From positions 1,116,001 through 1,180,000 of the forward strand of contig JAZKJV010002611.1 in assembly GCA_037367405.1 (NCBI GenBank): a DNA stretch of 64,000 bases, read 5' to 3'. Under the pieces are notes generated by a model, which saw only the letters and a list, made by a program, of their open reading frames with translations, was not told the DNA's origin and made no database searches. The stretch comes from Ottelia alismoides (Eukaryota; Streptophyta; Magnoliopsida; Alismatales; Hydrocharitaceae). Shown here piece by piece: positions 11,631 through 24,065 of this stretch (positions within the stretch are counted from its first letter, which is position 1; each line of letters begins with the position of its first letter). The position numbers and the translations under genes are program-made.

Positions 11631-13682
11631 TCAGTGCTCGCTCTGCATGAAGTTGATGACTTCGACTTGGACTAACTGCTCTTTTGAATCAACAAAATGC
11701 TTCAACAGTTGTCCATTTACCACATGAGACTGTGCACCATCTGTGAGATCAGCTATCTCTACACTTCCATTCTCGTGCACTTTCTTAACAACAAAGGGAC
11801 CCGTCCATTTAGATTTGAGCTTCCCATGGAACATCTTCAACCTGGCATTGAACAACCATACCTTTTGTCCAGGGACAAAGTATTTGCACCTAATGTGTTG
11901 ATCATGCCATCTCTTTACTTTGTCCTTATAAATCAAACTGTTGTCAAATGCCCTGTTTCGGATTTCCACGAGCTCGTTCAAGTTCAAGTCTCGACAAAGC
12001 TTCCCTAGGTGACAACTCCAGTTAATCTTCTTAATTGCCCATTCGGATTTATGAATCAATTCTGCGGGCAAATGGCATGGCTTGCCATAGATCATTCTAA
12101 ATGGTGAAGTACCCAATGGTGTCTTGTAGGTTGTCCTATAGGCCCACAGAACTTGGTCCAAAAGCTGAGACCAGTTCTTCCTATTGGGACGAACCAATTT
12201 CTGCAAAATACTCTTCACCTCTCTGTTCGAAACCTCTGCCATGTCGTTGGACTGTGGGTGGTAAGGACTAGTAACTCTATGCTCAAATCCATAGTCCTTA
12301 GCTAAAGATCTCATATCTCGGTTCACAAAATGGCTACCCCCATCAGATATCAAAACTTTTGGCACCCCGAACCTAGCAATAATATGATCTCTCACAAACT
12401 TACAGACAGTCTTGCTGTCTGCGGTTCGGGTTGGGATAGCCTCCACCCACCTGGATAAATAGTCAACCGCCAATAATATGTACTCATGTCCTTGGATGTT
12501 GGGAAAGGGACCCATAAAATCTATGCCCCATGCATCAAAAACATCACAAATAATCATCGGTTGCATAGACATCTCATCTCTCTGTCCAACTGTCCCTCCC
12601 ATCCTTTGACAGATCGGGCACGACCGTACAAAATCAATGGCATCTCTAAACAAGGTCGGCCAATACAATCCACATTGAAGTACTTTGTGAGCGGTTCTCT
12701 TTCCCGAATGGTGTCCTCCAGCCTCAAGTGAATGACAATATGTGAGGACACTCTGGTATTCCTCCTGAGGAATACACCTTCTCCAAACACAATCCGGTCC
12801 TTCGAAGATAAGGAAAGGATCGTCCCAGTGGTATCTCCTCGAATCCGACTTCAGTTGGTCAATACTGCTCCTAGTCCAACCATGGGGAACCTGCTTGGAG
12901 ACAAGATAGTTCACCATGTTGGCATACCACGGGAGTGAGTCAATAACACAAATTGACTCATCTGGGAAGGTTTCTCTAATCCGCTCATGATCAGGAGAAT
13001 CCTTAAGTTCAATCCGAGAAAGGTGATCAGCCACAACATTCTTCACTCCAGGTTTATCCTTTATCTCCAAATCAAATTCCTGGAGGAGTAAAATCCACCT
13101 AAGAAGACGCGCCTTCACGTCCTTCTTTTCCATTAAATATCGAATGGCTGTGTGATCTGTATAAATTGTCATATTAGAGCCCAAAATATATGATCTGAAC
13201 TTCTCGAGGGCCCATACTACTGCGAGCATTTCCTTTTCAGTCACTGTATAGTTTTTCTGTGTAGGATCTAAAACTTTGCTCGCATAATGAATCGCAAACG
13301 GAATCTTCTCTCGCCGTTGTCCTAACACAGCTCCTATAGCAAAATCTGAAGCATCAGTCATGATCTCAAAGGGGAGAGACCATCCAGGAGCTTGTAGGAT
13401 AGGCGAGGCACACATCTTCCTCTTCAAGAGCTCAAAGGCCTCCAGACACATGTGATCTACAACGAACTCTATGTCCTTCCCTAAGAGCTCAGTCAGTGGG
13501 CGGGCGATCTTTGAAAAATCCTGAATGAATCTTCTATAGAATCCAACATGCCCTAAGAATGACCGCACCGACTTCACGTTGGTAGGTGGATCGAGTTTCT
13601 TGATCACCTCCACCTTGGCAGGGTCAACCTCCATTCCCCTTTTGGAGATGACATGCCCCAACATGATACCCTCCGTCACCAT
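11631..13682 (-). pseudogene. pol: Athila pol, C-terminal part: RNase H and integrase
   Basis: A 683-residue open segment continues the RT frame from 13698. It starts in the RT connection domain ([13 protein letters not shown]), then RNase H ([14 protein letters not shown] near residue 110, later [10 protein letters not shown] and VADHLSRIE), then integrase with a zinc-binding HHCC region (CPICQRMG) and the catalytic DDE triad in [19 protein letters not shown] and the QSN...[11 protein letters not shown] stretch. The RNase H/integrase segment is uninterrupted and ends at a natural-looking stop with no chromodomain, as expected outside chromoviruses. Integrase residues usually NGQ read NDM after QS. 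Only the upstream stop at 13698-13700 separates it from RT. Confidence 0.92.
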
Positions 13683-13697
13683 AAAGTGACTCTTCTC

Positions 13698-14429
13698 CTA
13701 AGAGAGTACCAGATTCACCTCTCTACACCTCGTGAGGACTCGGTCCAAGTGCGCTAAACATGTATCAAAAGAATCACCATGGACCGAGAAGTCATCCATG
13801 AACACTTCCAGGAAATCTCCCACCATCTCGGCAAATATGGTTATCATGCACCGCTGAAATGTGCCCGGGGCATTGCAGAGCCCGAATGGCATGCGCCTGA
13901 AAGCATAAGTGCCGAATGGACATGTGAATGTGGTCTTTTCCTGGTCCTCAGGGGCTATGGCCACCTGGTTGTAGCCTGAGTACCCATCAAGAAAACAGAA
14001 GAACTCTTTCCCTGCTAGTCTCTCCAAGATCTGATCAATAAAAGGCAAGGGAAAGTGATCTTTCTTGGTCGCAGCATTCAAGCGCCTGTAGTCAACACAG
14101 ACACGCCACGACGTAGGTACTCGTGTCGCGATCTCTACCCCCTCCTCGTTGGTGACCATCTGAATTCCCGACTTCTTCGGGACAACATGAAGCGGGGCCT
14201 CCCACTTGGAGTCAGAAATAGGGTATACAAACCCTGCTTTGCACCATTTCTCAATTTCTTTCTTCACCACTTCCCGTAGATTGGGGTTAAGTCTCCTTTG
14301 GAACTCACGGGAAGGTCTCACATTATCCTCAGTAAAAATGTGGTGCGAGCAGAGAGCGGGGTTGATGCCCACGAGATCCGACACTGTCCAGCCTATTGCT
14401 TTGCGATTCCTCTCTAAGACCTCTAACAA
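13698..14429 (-). pseudogene. pol: Athila pol, reverse transcriptase part
   Basis: This 243-residue segment holds RT fingers and palm: SWRVCVDYRRLN, KDHFPLPFIDQ, FFCFLDGYSGYNQ, FGLCNAPGTFQR and the catalytic FMDD at residues 210-213. It stops at TAG (13698-13700) where related proteins have Trp, so TGG to TAG is the likely change. Five codons later the same frame continues as the RNase H/integrase segment. Upstream, a TAG at 14439-14441 separates it in frame from the protease-RT linker. Full RT would need readthrough of both stops. Confidence 0.92.
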
Positions 14430-14438
14430 GCTAGACTC

Positions 14439-15140
14439 CTATACTAAAGTCAAGTCTGAGCTAATGATGACAAGATACCTCTCTTTGGATCCCGCAAGAA
14501 AGGCGTACTTGAGTGTAGGAGGTAGTGATTTCAGTTCTGGAAATGTGGTATCATCAAGCAGATCTGGCTGAACTGAATCTGAATCTGGTTCCGTACTGCA
14601 TGAAGGTGGGCTAAGATGAGTAGTACTCGCCACCAAATCAGAAGTATCGGGAGTCGGATCGTCAAAAGTATCCAAACAATCGGCAAAAGCCACGTCCGAC
14701 TCGTCATCTATGTCCCATGATTGTTCCGAAGAGGATGGAACTGACAGATCCGAATGGATCTCTAAGTCATCATGAGAATAGGTTGATGCATCTCTAGCAA
14801 GATCAGACAACACCTGGCAAACTGCATCATGCACCATATCCTCTCCAGATGAAAGGGTCTCGCTTTGTCCTAAAGGAATCTGTCCCCAAATCCCAACTGT
14901 GCTAATCAAACTGCAATCTGCCTCTGAAGATGAGTACTCTGTGCTACTCTCTGAATCAGGTCGCTGACACTTGGTTTGCTTCATCTCAAGGTTCACTTCT
15001 CCACCTGGAGAACGGAACTTCATCATTCCCGTACCATAATCGAAAGCTGCGCCTGCGGTTCTAAGGAAGGGTCGCCCGAGAATGATCTGAGATTCTCTCC
15101 AATGATTAGGGGTCTGCATGTCCAAGACTGTGAAGTCCAC
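14439..15140 (-). pseudogene. Athila pol, protease tail and acidic linker to RT
   Basis: It begins in the protease C-terminal region (SQIILGRPFLRTAGAAFDYG, the ILGRPFL flap-to-core motif) and continues as a Ser/Asp-rich linker to the RT domain. It is in frame with RT but closed by TAG at 14439-14441. The frame differs by one base from the protease start region at 15023-16318, so a frameshift lies near 15150. Confidence 0.85.
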
Positions 15141-16318
15141 CTGATAGTTCTGCCCTCAATCGAGATAACGACGTTCTTCACTTCTCCCTTAGGTCTTTTT
15201 ACTGATCGATCAGCGAATTGGAGTAAGGCTCTAGATTTGCGAAGTGGTCCCAACTCCAATTTCTGGTATAATGCTAAGGGAAGTAAGTTGATCGAAGAAC
15301 CATTATCTAAGAGTGTGCGTGCAAACGCAATGTCGTCAATACGACTCTCCACATAATGAGCACCCATGTCTCTCTTTTTCTTTGGCAAAGTCTGATTCTT
15401 GAGACAATAGGTTGTGGCTACCGATAAGACATGTGTCTTTATATTTCGGTTATCTTTCTTCCTGCTAACCCTTGTAGGTGTGCATCTCACCTTAAGGTAT
15501 TTTTGGAAGGCAGGATGGTTAGCCACATATTCATCAAATGGCACCTTAACTGTGATATTTTCTTTACAAAATCGTGCCATATCGGGGTCATCTTTCTGAA
15601 TCTTTTTGATGCGCTTTCCTGCCGTAAGAGCACGGGGGAAAGGGATTGAAGCTAGGGAAACAGAGGATGAAGAATCTGAATCATGAACTGAAAGATCATT
15701 CTTTGCATTAACGAAAACAGAGTTCTTCATACAAGAATCTTTTTGATGCAACATGGACTCAAAATCTAAACTATCTACTACAGGTTGTGGAATAGAAACT
15801 GGAGTGGTATCCGCCACAACCGGAGATGCAAGGTCCTCCGTAGACTCAGAAGAATATCCATGCTGACGATGCTGCATATGTGCTCTCCTCCTCCTCTCGG
15901 CTCCCTGAGTAGAAATCCTCGAATGGTGCTGATGGGGCTCCGAAATATGATGCCTCTCCTCCTCGTCCTCTGAAGACTCCTCAGGTAGAGCTCCAGAGGT
16001 GCCCCTCCTCGTATCCCTCGCCCGGTCAGGTACGGTCACGGTCCTTCCGCTCCTGAGTGACATGTGGTTAGCCTCGTCACACGAAAGAATCTCATGTTCA
16101 GATCTAGGAGATGCTGAATAGTATACCTGACCAAAATGCTGCTGAGAACTAGATTTGTTCAGGCTATTAGGGTTAGCCTGAACTTGGGTTGGGATAGAGG
16201 TAGAGGGTGCAGTCTGCTCGTCTCGCCATCTGGACAGGCGGTTGACATCCACCCGTAAGTCTTGAATCTCATTCCTGTAGGAACGTAGCTCGTCGAGTAT
16301 ATGCTGCTGAATATCCAC
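15023..16318 (-). pseudogene. Athila gag C-terminus and aspartic protease
   Basis: The frame carries a Ser/Glu-rich and His-rich region (residues 90-220), then a pepsin-like retroviral protease with LLDNGSSINLLP at residues 336-347. Asp338 and Gly340 keep the D-x-G active site, although Asn replaces the usual Leu/Thr. The frame is lost near 15150, so the last 40 or so residues are out of frame; the true protease continues in the 14439-15140 segment. Upstream it is joined in frame to gag across two stops (16376-16378 and 16451-16453), so the Met at 16318 need not be a real start. Confidence 0.85.
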
Positions 16319-16375
16319 GGGACTAGACGAAGAAGGAAGTGGATAAGACTGGGAAGAAGAACAGGAAGACTGGCC

Positions 16376-18070
16376 CTACTGGCCAGAGTACTGCCTCTGC
16401 TGCTGCTGCTGGGGTTGCGGACCCTGCTGGCCCGCCTGGTAATGGCCCTGTCAGCCATGCTGCTGGTACTGCTGCCTCTGCTGCTGGGGTGGCTGGAATC
16501 CAGGGCTCTGCTGTGAAGGAGGTGGTGCGGAGGTGAATGCGGTGTTATGAAAGGTCGGGGGACGCTGATAGGACTGTCGGTCTCCCGTACTTCCCTGCAT
16601 GGCAGGGTCCTGAGTATACCATACTCCATTCACCTCCCAAACCGGTGGAGGCTCCTCCTGGACTGTCTCTGCTACTGGAGGTGGCTGTTGGAAAGAGTGG
16701 ATGTAGGATTGGTCCTGCTCCCACGGCTGGGGTTGCCCTGACACCAACTGCTCCTGAACATGGTGAACTCGGTATACGGGAGCAGAGGGTGCAGTCACGG
16801 CAGGTATCTTTATCTTAGATACCTTCTCAGTCAACTCCTCCATCTGTTTTGGAAGTTTGGAGACACTCCGATCTAACTCATCAATCCTCCTGTCGATCCT
16901 CTCGACTACAGTAAGCTTGTCAGCAAGAAGTCCCATGCTAGGGATCACGTCCTGAGAGAGATCAACTACAGCTGATTTTCCCCCTCCAAGTGAGAGTGAA
17001 CTGGGGGATGGTGTATAGGCCCTGCTGGCCATCTGTGAGCGGCTAGTTTCAGCCATCTGCTTGAATACCCTCCAGACGGTATCCGCTCCTCGTGATGTAT
17101 AGCTGCCTCCACAGGCAGCGCTCACTAAACCCTGCATTTCAGGGTTGAGACCAGTAAAGAATGATTGGACCAAGATATTGTTATCTAATCCATGACAAGG
17201 ACACTTCTGCAGGATGTCCTTGAATCTTTCCAAGCATCACAGAAGGCTTCATGGGGTAACTGGGAAGAACTCGTAATTCGCGTCCTCATCATGTTAGTTC
17301 TACTCAACGGGTAGAACTTCTTTAGGAATAGGTCCTTGAACTGGGCATAAGTGGTGATGATGATTCCAAGATTCTTCACCCAGTAATCGGCTTTTCCACC
17401 CAAGGCAAATGGAAGGGCTTTGAGCCTAATATAATCCTAGCTAACATTATTATGTTTGAGGTTGGCATAGATGAGCTCAAAGTCCCTTAGGAATGCATAT
17501 GACTCCTCAGAAGCATTCCCATCAAAATGTGGCAGCAGGTTCAGAAAGTGCGGCTTCAACTCAAAGTCAACAGTGGGTTCGGCCGGACTCAAGTAGTTAT
17601 GAATTTGATATTGTCCGGGGTTGTATGCCGCATCCATTGGTAGTTGGACCCCAACATTTAACTGTCCTAACTGAGCTCTCAGTAATGCTTGTTGCTGCTC
17701 AGATGCAGCTAATATGGCAAGTATCATTTTCATTGGGTCTTCATTGTTCTCTTCTTCCTCTTCTTTCTTCTTTGGAGGCATTTTACTTGTGTCTTCTATA
17801 TGGCCTGAATCAGCAATGTGTTCTTGATCAGAAGAGGATTTATGAATCAAGATATTCTCGAAGGTCTTCCTCGGTGAGGTGGGAAGAGAGAAAGGGAATG
17901 GTTTGAGAGTAACCATCCCGAGATTGGGTGATCCTGGGCTCAAGAGGGTCATGAGTCCAGGTTGGTCCATGTTGCGCATGGACCTGTGAAGACATACTTC
18001 TTGGAGGGTTCAACGGGAAATTCGCAAGGTCCGAATAATTATCCCCCCAATCAGTCATCTTCGATGTCAA
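16376..18070 (-). pseudogene. gag: Athila gag, broken
   Basis: A start at 18070 opens MTDWGDNYSD. After a frame change near 17880 comes MPPKKKEEEEENNEDP, a charged N-terminus. The Retrotrans_gag capsid-like core follows: AYNPGQYQIHNYL, FDGNASEESYAFLRDFE, a TAG at 17437-17439, LPFALGGKADYW, FKDLFLKKFYP. A second frameshift near 17220 leads into FKDILQKCPCHGLDNNILVQ and FFTGLNPEMQGLV. The C-terminal part is Gln/Pro-rich. Further stops lie at 16451-16453 (TGA) and 16376-16378 (TAG). The pieces follow the order of Athila Gag, so this is one gene with two frameshifts and three stops, not several small genes. Confidence 0.85.
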
Positions 18071-19466
18071 AAGAACCGATTAGAACACGATATTTCAATG
18101 AGGTGCTAGTTCTACGGTGCACGTAAATGTGCGGAGTAAACTCACACAATACAAACGCAATTCAAACCCTCAATTTCACCAACTCAACACGTGAAGGTCG
18201 TAAGAGTTCGACCGAATTATCTTGTCAATTTTAGTTGGTGAGAAATACAATCTTGGAAAGATTAACGAGCTGTTAGGTGCCCGTATTTTCCTACAGACTG
18301 ACCCAGTTCTTACGACTAGTTTGGCCTACTTTTAGCCAGTATAGGAGTAAGTACAAGCCGAAGCCCGTTCCTTGAGGACTAAAGCGCCCTCTAAACCTCC
18401 CACTCTGCTAAGGAAGTCCGGACCGTATAAATACGGCTACCCGTATTCTTCACTAAAAAGTAGCTAATCGCCTGAAAATAAAGAACCAGTAGTAAGTAAG
18501 AAATCCAGACTTGGCTCTATCCTAGGGTCGTCTCTCTCTCACTTGCAAGTAAAACAAACAATGAGGGCTTTATGCAGCCGAGAACAAGGGTTCTTTTTAT
18601 TCCAATTAATTAGATCGACCTGCTCAATTCAGTCCCAATTTTAGAGTTAGGTTATCACTTGAAATTTATGTGAACACACAAGAACGTCTACCGTTCAGTC
18701 CCAATTTCCTTTTAACCTTAAGTTATAAAACAAGAGGGGAATCGGAAATCATAATGCGAACGAGAAACTATGATGCATGCTCAGTAGAAGTTATACTTAC
18801 AGTGAATCCCAGCACTCTCCATGCGTTATGCAGAACAGAATTTGTAAATATTACACTAAATGCATGCAGATCGAGAAAACCGCACCTAAACAGCATACTA
18901 TTAGCGGGGAAGAATTGATTGAATTTTGAGCTAAGTAGTACGTTTTTATGTACGTCTCATTATGAATCTTATAAGATATGTGAATCTTCTAAGATATGTG
19001 TGGCCTAACTTACGATGGGCACAAACAAATTTGATTCTAAACTACCGTGTGCCTAATCCTTAGTTTCTCCACTCAAGTCAAGCCCCACCCTCACCGGAGA
19101 GTGAAACAGGCTCGACACACCACAAATGTCCAAGTCTTTTTTACACACGCGAGCTCTCAAACAAGAGCCGCTATAAATGAGCAACTACCTAAATAATTAC
19201 AACAATTTACAAAATTTCTCTCGAAGATAAATTAATCTCCAAGCTCTTCAGCAGTCGGCGCGCGTCGCGTCCGTCGACCTCCGATGTACTCCAAGTCCAC
19301 CAGGCCCTCGCAAGGAAAATGAGATTTATATTAGAGAGATAAACAACAAAATATATACAAAAAATATTGAAAAATGGATTAACTACAAAGTGGCTCGGGG
19401 GTCAAACTACCTGAGTAAGTGAAATCTAAATCCAAAATTTTAAACTAATCCCTAAGCCGTTTGCCT
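18071..19466 (-). mobile_element. Untranslated leader of the Athila element
   Basis: About 1.4 kb separates the primer site from the gag start. I see no conserved coding frame; the largest (18670-18918, plus strand) is antisense and unremarkable. A long leader is common in this lineage. CCCTCGCA near 19304-19311 is shared with the leader at the start of the window. Confidence 0.7.
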
Positions 19467-19483
19467 CCCCGGCAACGACGCCA
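19467..19483 (-). other. Primer binding site, tRNA-Asp type with one mismatch
   Basis: The plus strand reads CCCCGGCAACGACGCCA, one base different (G to A) from the tRNA-Asp end seen intact at 244-260. Two bases separate it from the LTR. The G-to-A change fits decay of a methylated CpG. Confidence 0.85.
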
Positions 19484-19485
19484 TC

Positions 19486-22437
19486 TGACGAGTCGCTAAA
19501 TACGGTAATTAATTCGATTTCGTTGTAATACGTGTACTTAGCGATTCGGTCAGAACCGAGAGAAGATCTCCGTGAAGAGTGTCTCGGCTTTAATTTATAT
19601 CCCGGGAAAGTCCGGGGTCGAACTCAGGGAGGCAAAGGAACAACTTAGGTTTTAATTCAAAAACTTAGGTCTAGATTTCAGTGCGGTATTTTTTAGATTT
19701 TTTTATGCAAATAGAATGCAAATGCAAGTGAATCAAGACACTAAGAAAGCATACAACTTAGCCAAATTAAGTTTAATGCCAAATCAGTTCAATTTAGCTA
19801 AATTATATTTTTCCTAGAATCCTAATCCAATGATGAACACCAAACACATTTTTTTGTATTTTTCGGGGTTAACATGCAATAATGAAAAATGCATACTTTT
19901 TATGGGTTTTTTTCGTAATTTATCATACAAACAGTAAGCAAAAATCATGAAAAATTTACTGGAACATAACCATGATGCAAGGAAGGTACAGTAATATTTT
20001 TGATTTTTTTGACAAGTTATGAATTTTTTATGGATTTTTTAGTGAAAACAGAGTGGCAATGAGTAATTAATTCCTATTAAATCCACGTTATCAAATTAGT
20101 CCGAGAGCAAATTATCTCAAAAAGATATTTAGATAAGCAATCCAGAAGAGTTGAAATTTTGCAAAAATGATTTATGTGGATTTAATTAAAAATCAAATAC
20201 TAGAAACACTCTACAATTTATTTTGGGTACAAAACATATCCATTTTAAATGAAATTTGGACAGTACGTTTATCACATTTCAAGGCATCATATATAATTTT
20301 TTTGAAATTTTTAGAGCAACCGTATGTGAGATATAATTTTAAGAGCACAGAATGGGTAAAATATGCAATATTTCAGTTAACCATTTTTAATTAATTACCC
20401 AACTATCACAAAAATACAAAGAAATATCCACAAAGTAGAGAATTAGTTGCTCAACATAAAGGTGTTTTTCTTTGAATCAAATGAAGCAAGTTGGATGTCG
20501 AAATTAATAAGGAAACACAGGGGTGTTTGTGCAAAATGGAAATTGAAAATTAACAATAGAAACATGAACAGGGACTGAAATGTAATTACAAAAACTTAAC
20601 AAAAATATATACAATTTTTACATAAAGAAATAAAAAAATACCCTTTCTTCTTCCTCCTTCGTTATCGCACAGGGGGAGAACCCAAAACAGGAGGGCGCCG
20701 ACGGCGGTGTGCGCGGCCACGCATGGAGGAGGCGGCGCCGGCGGCGTGGCCGCGAGGGACGGCGGGGCGCGGCTGAGGCGGGCAGAGGTGGTTGCTGGGC
20801 GGAGGCGCGGTGGGCACCGCTGCTTGCTTGGAGATGGGCTGCGGCGCGGCGGCTGTTGGTGAAGGGGGCGTCCAGCGCGCGGTGGCGCGCCGGTGGGCGC
20901 GCGGTTGCGCGCCGACGAGGGGGCGGAGTGAAGGCTTGGGGCGGCGGCCGGCGCCGCCTACCCGTGGAAGGAGGGGGGGCGGCGGGCTGTTGCTCCTCCG
21001 TTACTTTTTTTATTTTTTTAATTTTTTTTGAACTTTTTACTGCTGTAATAAAAAGGTTTTTTTGTTTTAATTTTAATTTTTTTTATATTTTTTAAATTTT
21101 GTTAAAATAGGAAATGAACATGATGGGGAAAAATTGATAATGGTAATAAGATGGAGTAGAAACAAATGGGAGATGGTGGTGATATGATGTGTTAAAAAAA
21201 ATTGCAAAAATGACAATATGATAAAATAAAGGGAAAATTTACCTACGATGATACGATCGCCTATGGAGTGCTCTCGTGAGCACGGTCTTCGCTCAATCAC
21301 CGGCGTGCGATGAGCTCGAGCAGCGCGCGGTTGCGGCTGCGATGTTGGCCAAAAGGCCAACGGATCACACCGGAGAAAGGGCCGTCGTCGCTCGACCGCG
21401 GTTGCGTAGCTGTCACCGATTCAACTCAGGGAACTAGGCTCTCCTCATATAAAGATAAATCAAAGGCAAAAATGAGGAGAATGACATGTATATAAAGATG
21501 ATGGAATGAGAGGTTATTAAAGTGGTGGAGTTGAATGGGAAGTTGTATTATTAATGGAGTTGAATGGGAAGTTGGGAAAAAATGGTGGAATAATGGAGTT
21601 GAATTGGTGGTTATTGTAGAGAATGGAATTTAAATAATAAATGAATAGATAAATAGAGTTGACTACTTTAAATACAATAAAATAAAGAGAGAAGACAAAT
21701 AGTGGAGAATTTACAAAAGAAGACAAAACACCATGTACAATTTTTGTTTACTTTTCTAATTTGTATTTTTTTGTCTTTTTAATAAGAGATATTTACAACA
21801 GAAAAATACTATAAAATAATATAATTAAAATACAACACAGTCATGATATTTTTGTATTTTTAGCAATTATGAAAGATACAATAAAAATTAAAGAAAGAAT
21901 GAATATATACAAGGTATACAATGTACATCTAGGTCCCAAAACCCAACTTTTGCAAATGAGCTCCGATTTTAATGAAACCACTTCCATTGGATAGATAATT
22001 TTCTAACTTGAATTTTAAAAGTGAGTTTGGTGAATTTCGAGTTCATACGGAGCGGGAATTTAGCTTGGAAGTTGGTCTTTACGGCTTTTTACCATTGGGA
22101 TCTAGGAGTATTTATTTGAGGTAAAATTTGTTTTGTATTTTTGTATTTTTATATACATTGATATGAACATGTTGGAGAAAGAATTAGCCAAAAAGGAGTT
22201 GATATGAAATTATTAAAAATACATAAAGTTTTGGGCTATTTACATGTATAAATCTCCTTTGATTTTGCGGCTTTTTATGTGTAATTTATTTTGTACAATC
22301 TAATATACAATAATTAGTGAGTTTTATTTACAAGAGTCATTTTGTTAATTTATTGATTTTATGGACATTTTTCTGGGATTTTACTCGGGGATTTTGCTAA
22401 GATCAAGATATTGAGATGATGAATCGTGGATTCATCA
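19486..22437 (-). repeat. 5' LTR of the Athila element (2,952 bp)
   Basis: It is the partner of 6563-9494, with TG and CA ends, next to the primer site on its left and the target duplication on its right. It carries the TATA-like site at 21487-21499 and the same GTCGAACTCAGGGAGG motif near 19617. Differences from the other copy are scattered single bases and a short GC-rich expansion near 20885-20915. Confidence 0.92.
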
Positions 22438-22442
22438 GTAGA
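22438..22442. repeat. Target site duplication, right copy (GTAGA)
   Basis: An exact match to 6558-6562. Removing 6563-22442 rejoins the two halves of the solo LTR. Confidence 0.9.
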
Positions 22443-22896
22443 TCAGCTGGGGGAAGGAGCGGTGGAGATCTGAAGATGAATGGGTGATCTAACGGTGGAA
22501 GTGGAGGCGCGTGGCGTAAGAAGGAGCGGGCCACGTGGTGTGACCAGTAAGGGTCACATGGCCCAATCACATTATTCAGAGAAATAAAGTGAATTATGAG
22601 GGAGAAGATGATCGAATTTGGAAAAAACTCAAAACATGAAAGTTGTAGATCTCGATGAGATCTCCAAGTTTTATGTTGATCAAAAACGGAGAAGAGGTCA
22701 AACAAAGGTAGAAAATATTTTTGAGAGCGATTTTAAGGATAAAAACACTACGAATTTTAATTTTGCTATTTTTTTGTATTTTTAATTTATTCAATGACTC
22801 TGATAATTACAAGGGTTTGTCTGGTTTTTATTGACACTTAGTCTAAGCTAAGGGATTAATTTCAGCGAATTAAGAGCATGAAACATGGTTTCATCA
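22443..22896 (-). repeat. Probable solo LTR, right portion
   Basis: This is the continuation of 4001-6562. Its right end is the imperfect palindrome TGAAAC-ATG-GTTTCATCA (22879-22896), resembling the palindromic end of the complete LTR. The next five bases, AACTT, nearly match CACTT before 4001. The frame at 22403-22705 crosses the Athila LTR boundary and is not a gene. Confidence 0.55.
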
Positions 22897-24065
22897 AACT
22901 TCATTCATATACATTGCATTTCATCTGCATTTCACTTGCATATCTAGCATATACAAACTGGAAAGTTAGTGGATTCTGAACTAAGTTATGAATAAAAGTC
23001 GAGGATGGATTTGATTTGACCTTAATTTACTTTATTTCAGAGGAACTTTATAGGAACTGGAGTTAAGATTTTTCAGGTCGAGCGACTTAATTCTTTGAGT
23101 CCACAAGACTATGTTCATATGTCATCTTGATTGGTCTAAGTAGAATATTTCATACACATGCACGATTCTTTTAGATAGTGACCTAACTTGGACTAGCACC
23201 ACACACGTTGCTCTTCATTGATATAGTGGTGAGGAGGCAGAATCCTTTATCTTGGAGTAGCACACGGGTGGAAACATCCGTCCTCTAAGGAGGGTAGTGC
23301 ATCTCAACCTAGTCTAGTGGCGGTGACATCTAACGATGGGATGCTGTGGGTTGCAATAAAGCTTTAAAAGAAGGATAGTCTACTGTCTCAAGAAGAAAAA
23401 CTCCTTATGTGCATGTTGTACTTTTGTATATATCAAAAAAGGAAAAAAAAAAGAAAATCTCCAAAAAAGTTATATGGGCAAAAAGTAAATAAATAAAAAT
23501 TTCCGTCGGAAAAAATATTAACAAACAAAGCATATGCTTCAAAGTCTCATACCAAGGAAGCCTGAAGCTGGAGACTTTGCTACACTGGTCAAGCTCCATT
23601 GATATATGACTACACTGGTCACATTCCATTCTCTTCTCTACCCACTCTTCTTGAGCCGATTGCACTTGAACTTAGAAGGGAATACCCCGCTCCTCGAGCA
23701 AAGAGTTACTAGACCAGGGAATTAGGGTTACCTTGTTAGATGAGGTTGTTTCTTTGCCATTTCTGATGTGGAGAGCTATATTTCACTTACACAATACAAG
23801 TAAGTTTCATAGTCATCAGAATTTGTGTATGGGGATTTGTTCTGACATGACTATTGAAGTGACCTGAATAGAGATTTGTGGAACTTAAAGGACGTTAGGT
23901 CTTAAATCCTCTTCCTAATAAGGTTCTACCACATCATTAATCAAAAGGTTGAGTCAAGCTCCATTTTCACCTTTTGTTCATGACCTTGGTATGGAACCCA
24001 AAATCATTTCACTTTGCATTTCATTTTCGTTGCTCAGGGATGAGTAAGGTTTAAGTGTAGGGGGT
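22897..24065 (+). mobile_element. Old plus-strand Athila/Tat-like element (part 2): 3' UTR and polypurine tract
   Basis: No coding frame is seen. The end is diagnostic: TTGCTCAGGGATGAGTAAGG then TTTAAGTGTAGGGGG (24051-24065), followed directly by an LTR start. The Athila element has the equivalent TTGCTTGAGGACTAGCAAAG and TTTAAGTATAGGGGGG on its minus strand at 9495-9530. Joined with 3703-4000 across the solo LTR, this forms one 3' internal region of about 1.5 kb. Confidence 0.6.

Larger units (their letters stand above)
6563..22437 (-). mobile_element. Nearly complete Athila-type Ty3/gypsy retrotransposon, 15,875 bp
   Basis: Two long LTRs (6563-9494 and 19486-22437) in the same orientation bracket a tRNA-Asp-like primer site (19467-19483), gag (about 16451-18070), protease, RT, RNase H and integrase (down to 11631), a 2.1-kb 3' untranslated region and a polypurine tract (9495-9510). 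A perfect GTAGA duplication flanks it. Domain order PR-RT-RH-IN places it in Ty3/gypsy; the tRNA-Asp primer, long LTRs and protein sequence point to Athila. The LTRs differ by a few scattered substitutions per few hundred bases plus small indels, implying a fairly recent insertion. Every protein region carries at least one stop or frameshift, so this copy cannot make its own full polyprotein. Confidence 0.93.
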
